The translations under genes and the position numbers were made by a program. This document shows positions 7,744 through 15,662 of a stretch of 64,000 nucleotides of DNA, in pieces. Origin of the DNA: an uncultured Lachnospiraceae bacterium. Its GTDB lineage: Bacteria; Bacillota; Clostridia; Lachnospirales; Lachnospiraceae. The notes under the pieces are model-generated. The model saw only the letters and a program-made list of their open reading frames with translations, was not told where the DNA came from and ran no database searches. How positions within the stretch are numbered: position 1 is the first letter of the stretch; the number at the start of each line of letters is the position of its first letter. Location: contig CADAIL010000013.1 of the NCBI GenBank assembly GCA_902788035.1, forward strand, positions 1 through 64,000. Direction: 5' to 3'.

Positions 7744-9402
7744 CTACCTTTCCAGAGGAATAAATGTGTCCATAAGTTCGATTGCGTCAAAGAGTATGGC
7801 ATGATCTTTATCATCACCCTTAACGGAGATAAAGGTCTTATGCGCCAGCCCTTTTCCTGTTCCGATCATCTCCGTGGTCAATTCTGTAAAGATTCCTTCA
7901 TAGCTCTCCATCGTTAAGCCGGACATATGGCCAAAGTCCAGATAATGCCTTGTCTTCGCCTCGCCCTGTTTGAGAACTCCTCGCAGTTCTTTAATCTTGC
8001 CGGATGGGAAGTCTTCGCCTCTATCCTGAAGCATTTTTTCGACTTTCTTGAACTTTCCATATTGCCTGTTCGGTTCATAGGAAGCCTCCGGATTCGGCTC
8101 ACACACGATATACGGGCGAAGTTCCAGCTGCCTGCCATCCATAGTCTCATACTCTTTCCGAATATCCTTGAGACGATCCTGCATCTCTCCGAATTCCAGA
8201 TGCCAGTCAATCGAAGAAATTTCTGTTGCCCGACTACCGGCAATCTCCGCATTAACAGATTTGGCATGCCCGCACAGCTGCTCCGCAAGATCATAAGCTC
8301 TATAGAACGGGAAGTGGCTGTGTACAATCACTACACCGGCACATGCTCCATAAGGTTTTCCGTCACCCCCCTTAATCGCCACCAGCTTCTCAAGGAAAAT
8401 CGCGGCAGCTTCAATTCCGATTCTTCCCTCTGTCACAAAGCAGATATCGTCGCCGGATGTAATGATTCTTCGAACAGGAAGAATGCCATCGACAAGTGTC
8501 AGCTGCTCAAGCTTCCTGTTCCTGCGTTCCTTTTTATCCGGATCTTTTTTCTCAAGATTAAATGCAATCGCTTTGTTCATCTCAAGAAAAGCTTCCTTGA
8601 AATCCGCATCTATTTTTTTGCTGAAAATGCTAAGCTTTTCACGGAATTCATTCCACTTTTCCGGAGCCCCCGGAAGCGATTTCTGGAAATCCAGAACCCT
8701 GTTTCCCATGCCATTGCCATCGATGTGGATTACGGCGATAAAGTTTGATTCCCCCTTACTGCCGCCAAGATCCTCGAACTTGCCAGGCATCTCATAGCCA
8801 TCCGGAAGCACCCTCTGATCTTCTTCCTTTGCGCTCTTCCAGACTATGTACTGAAGATTATCCTTCGCTTTTTCCTCTTCCTTAGTGTAGAACGGAACAG
8901 GGGCGAAATCTGTCGAATCAAGTTTCTCGATACCAAAAGTCCCCTGATGGAAGGTAGACTGTCGCACGCTCTTCTTCTTTTCAAGCTCTTCAATCAGGTG
9001 GCGGATATTGGCGGCGTTTACTTTGGGATCGTTCGGAGCGTTTTCCGGATCAAACGCAACCACCCTGCCACGCTCGTCGAGATCAAGATGCTCATCATAC
9101 TTAGCTACTTTGGTAAAGACTTCCATATCAGGGAACTCTTTGTGGGCTTTTAGTGAGAGCTTCCGGCAAAATTCCTTAGCTGCTTTCTCACTTTCGAACT
9201 GAAGGACGGAATGACCGCCTCCTGCATAGACAAGGTTTTGTTTCTCGCTGAAAGCTTCTCCCGCAGCCCGTTTGAAATAGTCGGGGCTGGTGATCCAGGC
9301 AATGGCTGCTGAATTAGTAACGTTAATCTGCAGTTCATTGCGCCTGAAGATATATGCCTGCTTCTGCGAGACTTCTGTGATGACCAGATATCGCTCTGCC
9401 AT
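7744..9402 (-). CDS. cas10: Cas10 (type III-D), HD-less, with SGDD polymerase motif
   Basis: A 552-aa large subunit. An N-terminal palm-like fold begins at once (MAERYLVITEV...YIFRRNEL), so the N-terminal HD nuclease domain found in many Cas10 proteins is absent. Residues 226-234 read IHIDGNGMG, like the DGD/DGN metal-binding segment of Cmr2-type palms. Residues 316-319 read SGDD (context IITSGDDICFV), the place of the usual GGDD that makes cyclic oligoadenylate. Both Asp residues are kept, so synthesis is likely. With no HD domain, single-stranded DNA cleavage is not expected and signalling to Csx1 should be the main output. It is the first gene of the effector operon; a TATAAT (9498-9493, minus strand) lies upstream. 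The start has AAGGGAG about 10 bp away. Confidence 0.88.
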   Translation of the reverse strand: MAERYLVITEVSQKQAYIFRRNELQINVTNSAAIAWITSPDYFKRAAGEAFSEKQNLVYAGGGHSVLQFESEKAAKEFCRKLSLKAHKEFPDMEVFTKVAKYDEHLDLDERGRVVAFDPENAPNDPKVNAANIRHLIEELEKKKSVRQSTFHQGTFGIEKLDSTDFAPVPFYTKEEEKAKDNLQYIVWKSAKEEDQRVLPDGYEMPGKFEDLGGSKGESNFIAVIHIDGNGMGNRVLDFQKSLPGAPEKWNEFREKLSIFSKKIDADFKEAFLEMNKAIAFNLEKKDPDKKERRNRKLEQLTLVDGILPVRRIITSGDDICFVTEGRIGIEAAAIFLEKLVAIKGGDGKPYGACAGVVIVHSHFPFYRAYDLAEQLCGHAKSVNAEIAGSRATEISSIDWHLEFGEMQDRLKDIRKEYETMDGRQLELRPYIVCEPNPEASYEPNRQYGKFKKVEKMLQDRGEDFPSGKIKELRGVLKQGEAKTRHYLDFGHMSGLTMESYEGIFTELTTEMIGTGKGLAHKTFISVKGDDKDHAILFDAIELMDTFIPLER

Positions 9403-9660
9403 ATGTTATTTTCTCCCTTCTTATTATTCGCTGTCAGACTCACAAAAGAATCCAAAATCAGCGTACTCGACCTTCAAAGAAACAATCGTGCCATTATAAA
9501 GACACCTTTATCACACGGAAAGTTGCTGGATTCTATACAATTATTATACTTTGGAATTAATTAAGAACAGCCGCATCCCTCATAGTGAATATAGTATCAC
9601 ATTTTCGCTTGTTTGGTTCCATTATCCGAAAATTTAAAGGTGCAAATGCCAATTTCAGCA
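9403..9660 (-). promoter_or_regulatory. Intergenic promoter region of the cas10 operon
   Basis: This 258-bp gap separates cas6 from cas10. On the minus strand TATAAT boxes occur at 9498-9493 and 9549-9544, both with weak -35 partners. It is AT-rich and has no ORF with a ribosome-binding site. It suggests that the effector operon has its own promoter rather than depending only on the cas6 operon. Confidence 0.45.
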
Positions 9661-10587
9661 TCATCTTCTCTCCACCATTGTATACCTCCCAAACCCGAGA
9701 CTCACTCTCTTTCCGACATGCATCACTTCACCCGCCAACATCAGCAGATACAGATCCTCATCCACCTCATCGAAATCTGCCCAGCCGCGGATTCCCTCAA
9801 GGTGGACCTTCTGATGATGTCTGGTCGTGTACCGGGAGACCGTCGTTCCCCTCTCCGTATGTCCAAGGAGAGGAGGAACAATGTCAAACCAAAGTTGGTT
9901 CGCTTCGATTCCCTCATAGCAGTCGAGCATATAAAGTCTACGCGACAAGGCCCGCACAATTGCCTCCGCTTCAAACTCCTTCAGCAGCTCCCCATTGCTC
10001 TTGATTGACGTGGGGGAGTGAAACAGCATCCGGTTCCCGCCGGCCCGTTTCCGACGATACTGCACGTAATCCGCAAGTATTTTAATGTCGTAAGCTCCCA
10101 TATTGATGGAGTTGCCATAGAGCAGCGGTTCTTTTTTCGAGTTCGTGACACTAACGATCCGGAACCTCCCGCGCTCCTTTCCAAGCCCTGTCTGTCCAAG
10201 CGCATGGATGGCCTGCAGCAACGGATTAAAATGTGCGATTGCCTTGCCAAAGAGAATAATTGTGAAGGTCAGTATATCTCCCGCCTCAAAATCTGTTCGA
10301 TAATCTTCGCACTCTATGACGTAACCGGCGCTCTCTCCCTCAGTGACAAATTTCGGCTTTATGTCGAACGGTGAATACATGATCCTCTGAACAATACACT
10401 CTTCTCTGAAATCGCAGGTCTCGCAATCTCGATCACGAATGCAGTGGGCAGCAAGGAGCATCTGTCCCATCCCACCGCGAATCGCTGATGTCTTTGTCAT
10501 CGGCAGTTCACATTCCTCTATAATCTCCACTTCAAAGTGCAGTTTGATATATCTGACGCCGAGCGCCTTTTTCAGTTCGTCGTTCAT
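9661..10587 (-). CDS. cas6: Cas6-type pre-crRNA processing endoribonuclease
   Basis: A 308-aa RAMP protein. It carries the C-terminal glycine loop GKRVSLGFGRY (residues about 291-301) typical of Cas6. A Cys cluster, C49, C55, C58, C64 (AAHCI...CETCDF...EEC), is a feature of one Cas6 subfamily and may bind zinc. It should cut array transcripts 8 nt before the repeat end, leaving the ATTGACAC tag. The two arrays differ only in the loop of the repeat hairpin, so a single Cas6 could serve both. It lies 16 bp after the small Csx gene, probably in the same transcript as the DUF3800/TPR gene. Confidence 0.87.
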   Translation of the reverse strand: MNDELKKALGVRYIKLHFEVEIIEECELPMTKTSAIRGGMGQMLLAAHCIRDRDCETCDFREECIVQRIMYSPFDIKPKFVTEGESAGYVIECEDYRTDFEAGDILTFTIILFGKAIAHFNPLLQAIHALGQTGLGKERGRFRIVSVTNSKKEPLLYGNSINMGAYDIKILADYVQYRRKRAGGNRMLFHSPTSIKSNGELLKEFEAEAIVRALSRRLYMLDCYEGIEANQLWFDIVPPLLGHTERGTTVSRYTTRHHQKVHLEGIRGWADFDEVDEDLYLLMLAGEVMHVGKRVSLGFGRYTMVERR

Positions 10588-10603
10588 ATCATTTCACCCT
10601 CGT

Positions 10604-10987
10604 TCAGGCATATTCCCGGAATCCGGCAAATCGGAATATCGCCGTCTTCCTCACTTCACCATTTACTACCTCTTCAGTCGAAATGCGCTCCGTAACGGCC
10701 GAAAGCGCAGTGATGCCGAGTTTCCTTAACCTGTTGACGACCGCATAGGTCAAAGTGAACTCTCCCTGTGCCATAACAGCGAAGGCTTCCTCTTCCTGGA
10801 TTTCTGCCTTCATCGCAATGATCCTGTCAATAAGATTGTCTGCCATAGTAATGATTTCCGTCTTACCCGCGCCGGTCGGCACTACCGGAAATGGCAGATC
10901 CTTCACCTCACCGTACAAAGCGATTGCGCAGTTTTTCTGATCGTCTGTCCATTTGTCAGACGGATGGTTCGAAAAATTGATAAGCAT
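10604..10987 (-). CDS. Small Csx15/Csx20-like CRISPR accessory protein
   Basis: A 127-aa protein opening with MLINFSNHPSDKW, then GEVKDLPFPVVP. This start is common to small Rossmann-like proteins found beside type III systems (Csx15/Csx16/Csx20 group), which are thought to bind or degrade cyclic oligoadenylates. The match is from memory. If correct, it would quench the Csx1-activating signal. Residues 37-43 read PTGAGKT, which resembles a helicase-type Walker A, but the protein is far too short for a P-loop helicase. It is sandwiched between cas6 and the DUF3800/TPR gene with gaps under 20 bp, which supports a CRISPR role. Confidence 0.55.
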   Translation of the reverse strand: MLINFSNHPSDKWTDDQKNCAIALYGEVKDLPFPVVPTGAGKTEIITMADNLIDRIIAMKAEIQEEEAFAVMAQGEFTLTYAVVNRLRKLGITALSAVTERISTEEVVNGEVRKTAIFRFAGFREYA

Positions 10988-11004
10988 TGTGTCTTCCTCC
11001 TCTT

Positions 11005-13179
11005 TTACAGATTCATATATCCAAACATTTTTTTCAGAACGCTTTCCTTCTCCTCATCGCGTGCATCCGGCACTTTCTCTATAAATCCATGCGAAACCAT
11101 TTCATCATACAGTTCTCTCACCCTGGAAACTTTCGCGCCTTTGTTATTTTTCATTGCGTAGTACTGGATTTCACCGTATCTGCGCACAGCCTCAACGGAC
11201 ACTCCCTCAGTCTCGCCAAGCGGCTTTGCAAGAAGCTTCTGATATTTCCGCTCTGCGTCTTTATCCTGATTCTTCACTGCGAAGAAGAGCAGGTACTTAT
11301 AAATCAGCTCCCATGGATGCTCTCCGTCTAAGAGGAAGCCGATCCCATTCTTTTCAAATGAAGCCTCGACGTCTTTCATCACTCCCCAAAAGCCTGCCGG
11401 CACCGCATCCGCATAAAAAATCCACGCAGCTTTGACTAGAATGTACAGTCCATACTTTGGATTAATTCCGCTCTCTTTAGTGCACATATAATCGTACTGG
11501 GCGAGCAGGTCGCGTCGTCCGCCGAAATATGCCGCTGCCTCCGCCTCATATTTTTCCTTCTCGCCCATATCGAGGTAGTGGTGAAGAAGGAAGGATCTGG
11601 TAATATAAGCATCAGCCGGTTTATCCTGCATCTCGGCAAGCGCCATGCGAAAATGTTCCTCCGCGATTGGTTTATGCATATAAGAGAGATTCTGTCCGTA
11701 CTGGCTCTCAGTAATTCCATAGAGGATATCTTTCTTCGCCGCCTCGCCGAAAATCAGCGTCCGGTTCTCACGGACCAGTTCAGCGTAGGCAATCGTATCC
11801 CGCGTCACCTTCTCCGCCCGGGCAAAATCGAACGCATCACAGCAGGCAACTGCGAAACGGTTCCGAGTCCTGATGAACTCGTCAGCGGAGACCGCATCGG
11901 TATATTTCAGGCATTCGGCAAAGCAGCGTTTTGCATTTGCCGGATCGCCAACGTGGTTGTACGCTGCAATTCCACTGTTGTACAGCTTGTACATCATGCG
12001 ACTGTCCCCACGATTCTTGTTGGCTTCAGTGCAGCAGCGCTCCAATGTTTCGTAAATAAAAAGCAGCTTATCCGTGTCGATGAATGACGACAACGTCGCG
12101 GATTCAAGCTTCTTCACCGCGACCCGTAGCGAGTAACTGTCCTTCCTTCGCTTAATTGCCTCCTCGATTCTGGGCAGCCAGTGTTCTCTGTAGAATGGTG
12201 CAAATGCACTCTCCCCGCAGCACGCCTCATACCCGGTATCAAGCGCTTCATAGAAGCGGTCCTCCTCAATATACTGCCATGCTTTGGCATACTGTACATC
12301 GACAGTGTCATAGCCAAAGACAAGCGGCGTTCTTCCTGAGTATTCCAACGCCTTTTTGTAGGCGTATTTGATTTTCGTCTCGTCCGACGATCTCGGCTCG
12401 TTGTGAAGGTACCCGCAGATGAGGTCGGACATGTAGAGAAATGCCATCGATGGATCCGCATTATGGTATCGAATTGCCTTCGTGCTGAGACTGACGTCCT
12501 GGTCCACCTTGCCAAGCCGGAGCATCTCGCGCTGAAGCATAGTCCGGTAAGTGTCCATATTGGCAGAGCGAAAACCTGACTCGTCCTCAATCCCGAGTTC
12601 CCTGAACTCCCGGCGCTTATCCGATGAAAGCACGCGGCCTGGAAGTGTCCTGGTCGCAAGCTCCAGCTTGACGTCACGCAGTTCCCCGCACAGCGGGTTG
12701 TGAAACAGCAGCGTGCACAGAATGTCCTCCGCCATGTGGACATAGAGGTTGCTTCCGATCTTGTCATTCACGATTGCGTCCGTCTCATAGTTGAGGAGTT
12801 CCGGCTTCCCGGCGTTGCTCTTTACGATCGCGAAGATGTCGTAGACTCCCTGTCTGTCCGGATATACGCTGCCTGAATCATCCGCAAGCGTCGCCCCACG
12901 CAGTGTTCCTTTCTGCATGAACTCCGCAAGGGTCCGCTTCACGGTCTTTTCCACTGCCGTGACCTTTCCCCAGTTGTCCCCGGCATGGTTCTGGTGCAGG
13001 TCTTCCGGGAAGGATGCGCCGGCTTCCTCACAGCATGTTGAGAGGTAGGTCAGAATGCGATCCCTCTCGATCCGGATATCACGCGCGGTACCCGAGTACA
13101 GAAGACCCGCCACGTATTTGGTCTGGCTGTCTTCTACATTTTCAAAGTTTCCGTATTCATCAAACGCAAGAATATACAT
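11005..13179 (-). CDS. DUF3800-like (RNase H fold) protein with long TPR-like C-terminus, CRISPR-linked
   Basis: A 724-aa protein. The first ~270 residues resemble DUF3800: FDEYGNF at residues 6-12, a PEDLHQNH segment, ATRTLPGR near 175, and FLYMSDLICGYL near 255. These match the D/E...D pattern of RNase H-like DUF3800 enzymes. The remaining ~450 residues are helical, with repeated A-x-x-x-Y/F patterns like TPR or SEL1 repeats (for example residues 360-620). The start has AAGGAG at good spacing. It is the first gene of the cas6 operon, 17 bp before the Csx15/20-like gene. It could be a nuclease effector or regulator of the III-D system; no function is established for such a fusion that I know of. 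The domain call is moderately secure, the role unknown. Confidence 0.6.
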   Translation of the reverse strand: MYILAFDEYGNFENVEDSQTKYVAGLLYSGTARDIRIERDRILTYLSTCCEEAGASFPEDLHQNHAGDNWGKVTAVEKTVKRTLAEFMQKGTLRGATLADDSGSVYPDRQGVYDIFAIVKSNAGKPELLNYETDAIVNDKIGSNLYVHMAEDILCTLLFHNPLCGELRDVKLELATRTLPGRVLSSDKRREFRELGIEDESGFRSANMDTYRTMLQREMLRLGKVDQDVSLSTKAIRYHNADPSMAFLYMSDLICGYLHNEPRSSDETKIKYAYKKALEYSGRTPLVFGYDTVDVQYAKAWQYIEEDRFYEALDTGYEACCGESAFAPFYREHWLPRIEEAIKRRKDSYSLRVAVKKLESATLSSFIDTDKLLFIYETLERCCTEANKNRGDSRMMYKLYNSGIAAYNHVGDPANAKRCFAECLKYTDAVSADEFIRTRNRFAVACCDAFDFARAEKVTRDTIAYAELVRENRTLIFGEAAKKDILYGITESQYGQNLSYMHKPIAEEHFRMALAEMQDKPADAYITRSFLLHHYLDMGEKEKYEAEAAAYFGGRRDLLAQYDYMCTKESGINPKYGLYILVKAAWIFYADAVPAGFWGVMKDVEASFEKNGIGFLLDGEHPWELIYKYLLFFAVKNQDKDAERKYQKLLAKPLGETEGVSVEAVRRYGEIQYYAMKNNKGAKVSRVRELYDEMVSHGFIEKVPDARDEEKESVLKKMFGYMNL

Positions 13180-13272
13180 TTAATGCTCCTTATATCATTG
13201 GGACTGCTGTTTGAATAGCAGCCAGTCTTAGGTTACGTTGGCAAAAAGATCACTCTCCTGATCGAGCCAGCT

Positions 13273-13560
13273 CTAGGCAAGACAGCCAATCATGATGACA
13301 ACTGCGATGAACAGGACTATGCCCCAGAAGATTCTCCCGATGGCTTCACCGAACGCGGAAGGTCCCATCTCACGGTCTGCTGTCCAATCTCTTCCCGGCT
13401 CGTTGTGGCAGTAAGGACAGATACTCGCGCCATACGGGATAAACTCATGACAGTGACGACACACGCGGATCTTCTGTGTGTTCCTTATTCGGCTGCTTCT
13501 CTCCACATTTCCAAGAGCCCTGATTGCCAGAATAATGATAATAATTGTCAGAAATGTCAT
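13273..13560 (-). CDS. Small zinc-ribbon protein with two membrane helices
   Basis: A 95-aa protein. Residues 2-15 form a hydrophobic helix (MTFLTIIIIILAIRAL). The middle holds CRHC and CPYC, a four-Cys zinc ribbon (residues about 34-51). The C-terminal ~20 residues form a second helix. The AGAGGAGG ribosome-binding site is strong. It lies 93 bp upstream of the DUF3800/TPR gene and downstream of the GAP1-like gene, so it could belong to either neighbouring group. Its function is unknown; similar zinc-ribbon membrane proteins often serve as scaffolds in multi-protein systems. Confidence 0.6.
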   Translation of the reverse strand: MTFLTIIIIILAIRALGNVERSSRIRNTQKIRVCRHCHEFIPYGASICPYCHNEPGRDWTADREMGPSAFGEAIGRIFWGIVLFIAVVIMIGCLA

Positions 13561-13842
13561 ATCCTATTCCTCCTCTGCGAACACCGTTATTCTTGATTAC
13601 AGGAGAATGATACATGATATGATGGGGACCTGACTAAAGCATAAAAAGTACCTTTTTTAACTTTTTGACAGCATACACGTCCATAGCAGAATGTGGTTTT
13701 AGGTATTGACAGCGATTCAATAGTCCTTGATTAATTTCACCCTCACGTTGTAAATAATACCACATTCTGCTCAATCAATCTTTGTTTTTCGATATTATTT
13801 TCGGCAAAATGCCCTCGCCTAGTCTTTGATATGCCTGTCCTC
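13561..13842. promoter_or_regulatory. Intergenic region with a 12-bp inverted repeat
   Basis: A 282-bp region between the zinc-ribbon gene and the GAP1-like gene. AGCAGAATGTGG at 13685-13696 is repeated exactly in inverted form at 13760-13771, 63 bp apart. A TTGACAGC (13707) and other AT-rich promoter-like boxes lie between them. It probably holds the promoter for the zinc-ribbon gene and the end of the GTPase operon. No ORF is supported. Confidence 0.4.
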
Positions 13843-15558
13843 TCACTTAAACGGATTACACAGATCGCCCAGTTTGACCAGGAGTTTTCTCTTGTGTTCC
13901 GTATTTTCTTTTATAAATTGTTCGATTTCCTTATAGCGATATGGACCATAAAGGATCTCAGCCGTATTATGTTTTTCCTGATACAGATCGTATTCCTCCT
14001 GTGTCATCTGATACGCCAGCATCACAAGCCTCAGATAGCAGTTCCATCCTCTGCTATTGTTGCTTCTCATCGCCGGATCTGTATCTCCCATAACAAGCAC
14101 TTCCCGCAGTCTCCATTGCTGAATAGTACGCAGTTTATCGCCAACACCCTTTTTCAGTATATTGTTGCGAATCTCCAGATATGCGCCGAAATTGCCGGCA
14201 AGAATATAATCATCAACAAGATCCTGAAGTCTGCGATCCGGAAGATATCTTTTCGCTTCAAGGATTGTATCTTCTTCCGACATGATCATAAATGCTGTTT
14301 CATAATCAGATGCATATACCTCTTTCCGACATACATTGAGCAATTTCGTTAAAGAAGCGTTCAGTTCATCCCACTGTCCAGGCTGTGCTCCCTTCAAAGA
14401 CAGTATTGTCTCTACAGCTGCCATCACCTGAACAATCGGATCATCTGTCACTGTCTGTCCACGCCCGGATCGTTTCATCGCAGTCGAACCATCTTCACTA
14501 TTCTCCTGATTCATCGGAACATTTTTACGATTTACCGAATCTGTAAGGACATCTTTGCGATTCTTCGGGACCAATTGCGCATCCTTCATAGTTGTGGCCG
14601 ATTCACCAAGTTCGCTGCATACATCCTCCGATTCCTCCGCTTGCTCACGCTGCTTCAGATACTCATCCGCCTTCTTTTCAAGAAATTCCTGTAACTTCTG
14701 CACACTTATATCTTTCCTGCATTCCGCGTTAGGTACGTTTGCCTCAAGGAAGTCGTAAAAACCGGTCCGCATCATCTTGTCAGCAGCAATCATGTAAATG
14801 TTCGGATACCGCTTCTCCTCCTCTGAAATATCCTCACTCAGGATTTGATTCAGAGTCCTCGTCTTGTAGCGCTCCATCGTCGTATAAGGCTGGTCTGCGG
14901 CGATCAGCACATTGAACATCTGATCATACTCACCGCAGGAGCATGATTCCATCCGATAGCGAAACGGAGGCGGCAGCAGCTCATAGAGTGTACGAAGGAA
15001 CGCTTTCCGACCCGCGCTGCCGATCTGGACGATATAATGCGCTTCCGCGGCAACGGTTTTTAAAGCAAATGCATACAGAAGCTTCATCTTTTCCTCATCC
15101 CCGGTATCGGCTTCCCCACAGTCCGTATCCTCCTTAGCAACAGGGTGGAACTTCAGCACCTCCTCTCCTTCATCCCCAAGCGCTTCCTGCGGACCGGTAA
15201 GGAATTGGCTGTTGAACACATCCGTGTCCAAGTATGGGAGGATTTCTTTACTGAATGTCTCATTGTCAACAATCATTCCATGACAGAAGCTGTGACCGCG
15301 GCGGTCAGTCTCTCCCGCTCTTATAAAATGGGCACCGACAATCGTCATTGCGGATTCACTTGCAGGGAAAATCGTGAGAGACTGTTCCTCTGCCTGTCCA
15401 TCAAAAATAATGTCTTTCCGCCGGTCTTCAAATCGATCGAGCAGCGCGTGATTCCTGACAAGCCCCTGTGTCATTCGGCCTACTCCAAAGCCGGTATTGC
15501 TTCCCAGACCTACCCCCGCTACAAAGCCCTCGTTGATCTTTACCTGTTCTTCGCTCAT
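13843..15558 (-). CDS. GAP1-N-like GTPase-associated protein
   Basis: About 571 aa from the start MSEEQVKINEG, chosen for GGAGGGAAAGGC at ideal spacing. A longer GTG start overlaps the GTPase stop but has no good ribosome site. The N-terminal ~260 residues contain a glycine-rich opening (GVGLGSNTGFGVGRMTQGL) and HFIRAGETDRRGHSF. They resemble the N-terminal domain of GTPase-associated protein 1 (GAP1), known from NTPase-based conflict systems (family assignment from memory). A charged low-complexity linker (about 305-375) and a helical C-terminus follow. It is immediately downstream of the GTPase-like gene, the arrangement expected for a GTPase/GAP1 pair. Its biochemical role is not known. 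Confidence 0.55.
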   Translation of the reverse strand: MSEEQVKINEGFVAGVGLGSNTGFGVGRMTQGLVRNHALLDRFEDRRKDIIFDGQAEEQSLTIFPASESAMTIVGAHFIRAGETDRRGHSFCHGMIVDNETFSKEILPYLDTDVFNSQFLTGPQEALGDEGEEVLKFHPVAKEDTDCGEADTGDEEKMKLLYAFALKTVAAEAHYIVQIGSAGRKAFLRTLYELLPPPFRYRMESCSCGEYDQMFNVLIAADQPYTTMERYKTRTLNQILSEDISEEEKRYPNIYMIAADKMMRTGFYDFLEANVPNAECRKDISVQKLQEFLEKKADEYLKQREQAEESEDVCSELGESATTMKDAQLVPKNRKDVLTDSVNRKNVPMNQENSEDGSTAMKRSGRGQTVTDDPIVQVMAAVETILSLKGAQPGQWDELNASLTKLLNVCRKEVYASDYETAFMIMSEEDTILEAKRYLPDRRLQDLVDDYILAGNFGAYLEIRNNILKKGVGDKLRTIQQWRLREVLVMGDTDPAMRSNNSRGWNCYLRLVMLAYQMTQEEYDLYQEKHNTAEILYGPYRYKEIEQFIKENTEHKRKLLVKLGDLCNPFK

Positions 15559-15662
15559 TGCCTTTCCCTCCATAATCCTACTGAGATTTAGGCAGAGAGC
15601 AGCGGCATCTCCGCCAATGCTGTCTCCCGTCCCTGTGTCTCTTTGAGAAAACTGAGACCTGA

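Noticed and set aside
10830..10880. PTGAGKT as proof of a helicase
   Set aside because: The protein is 127 aa and lacks all other helicase motifs.
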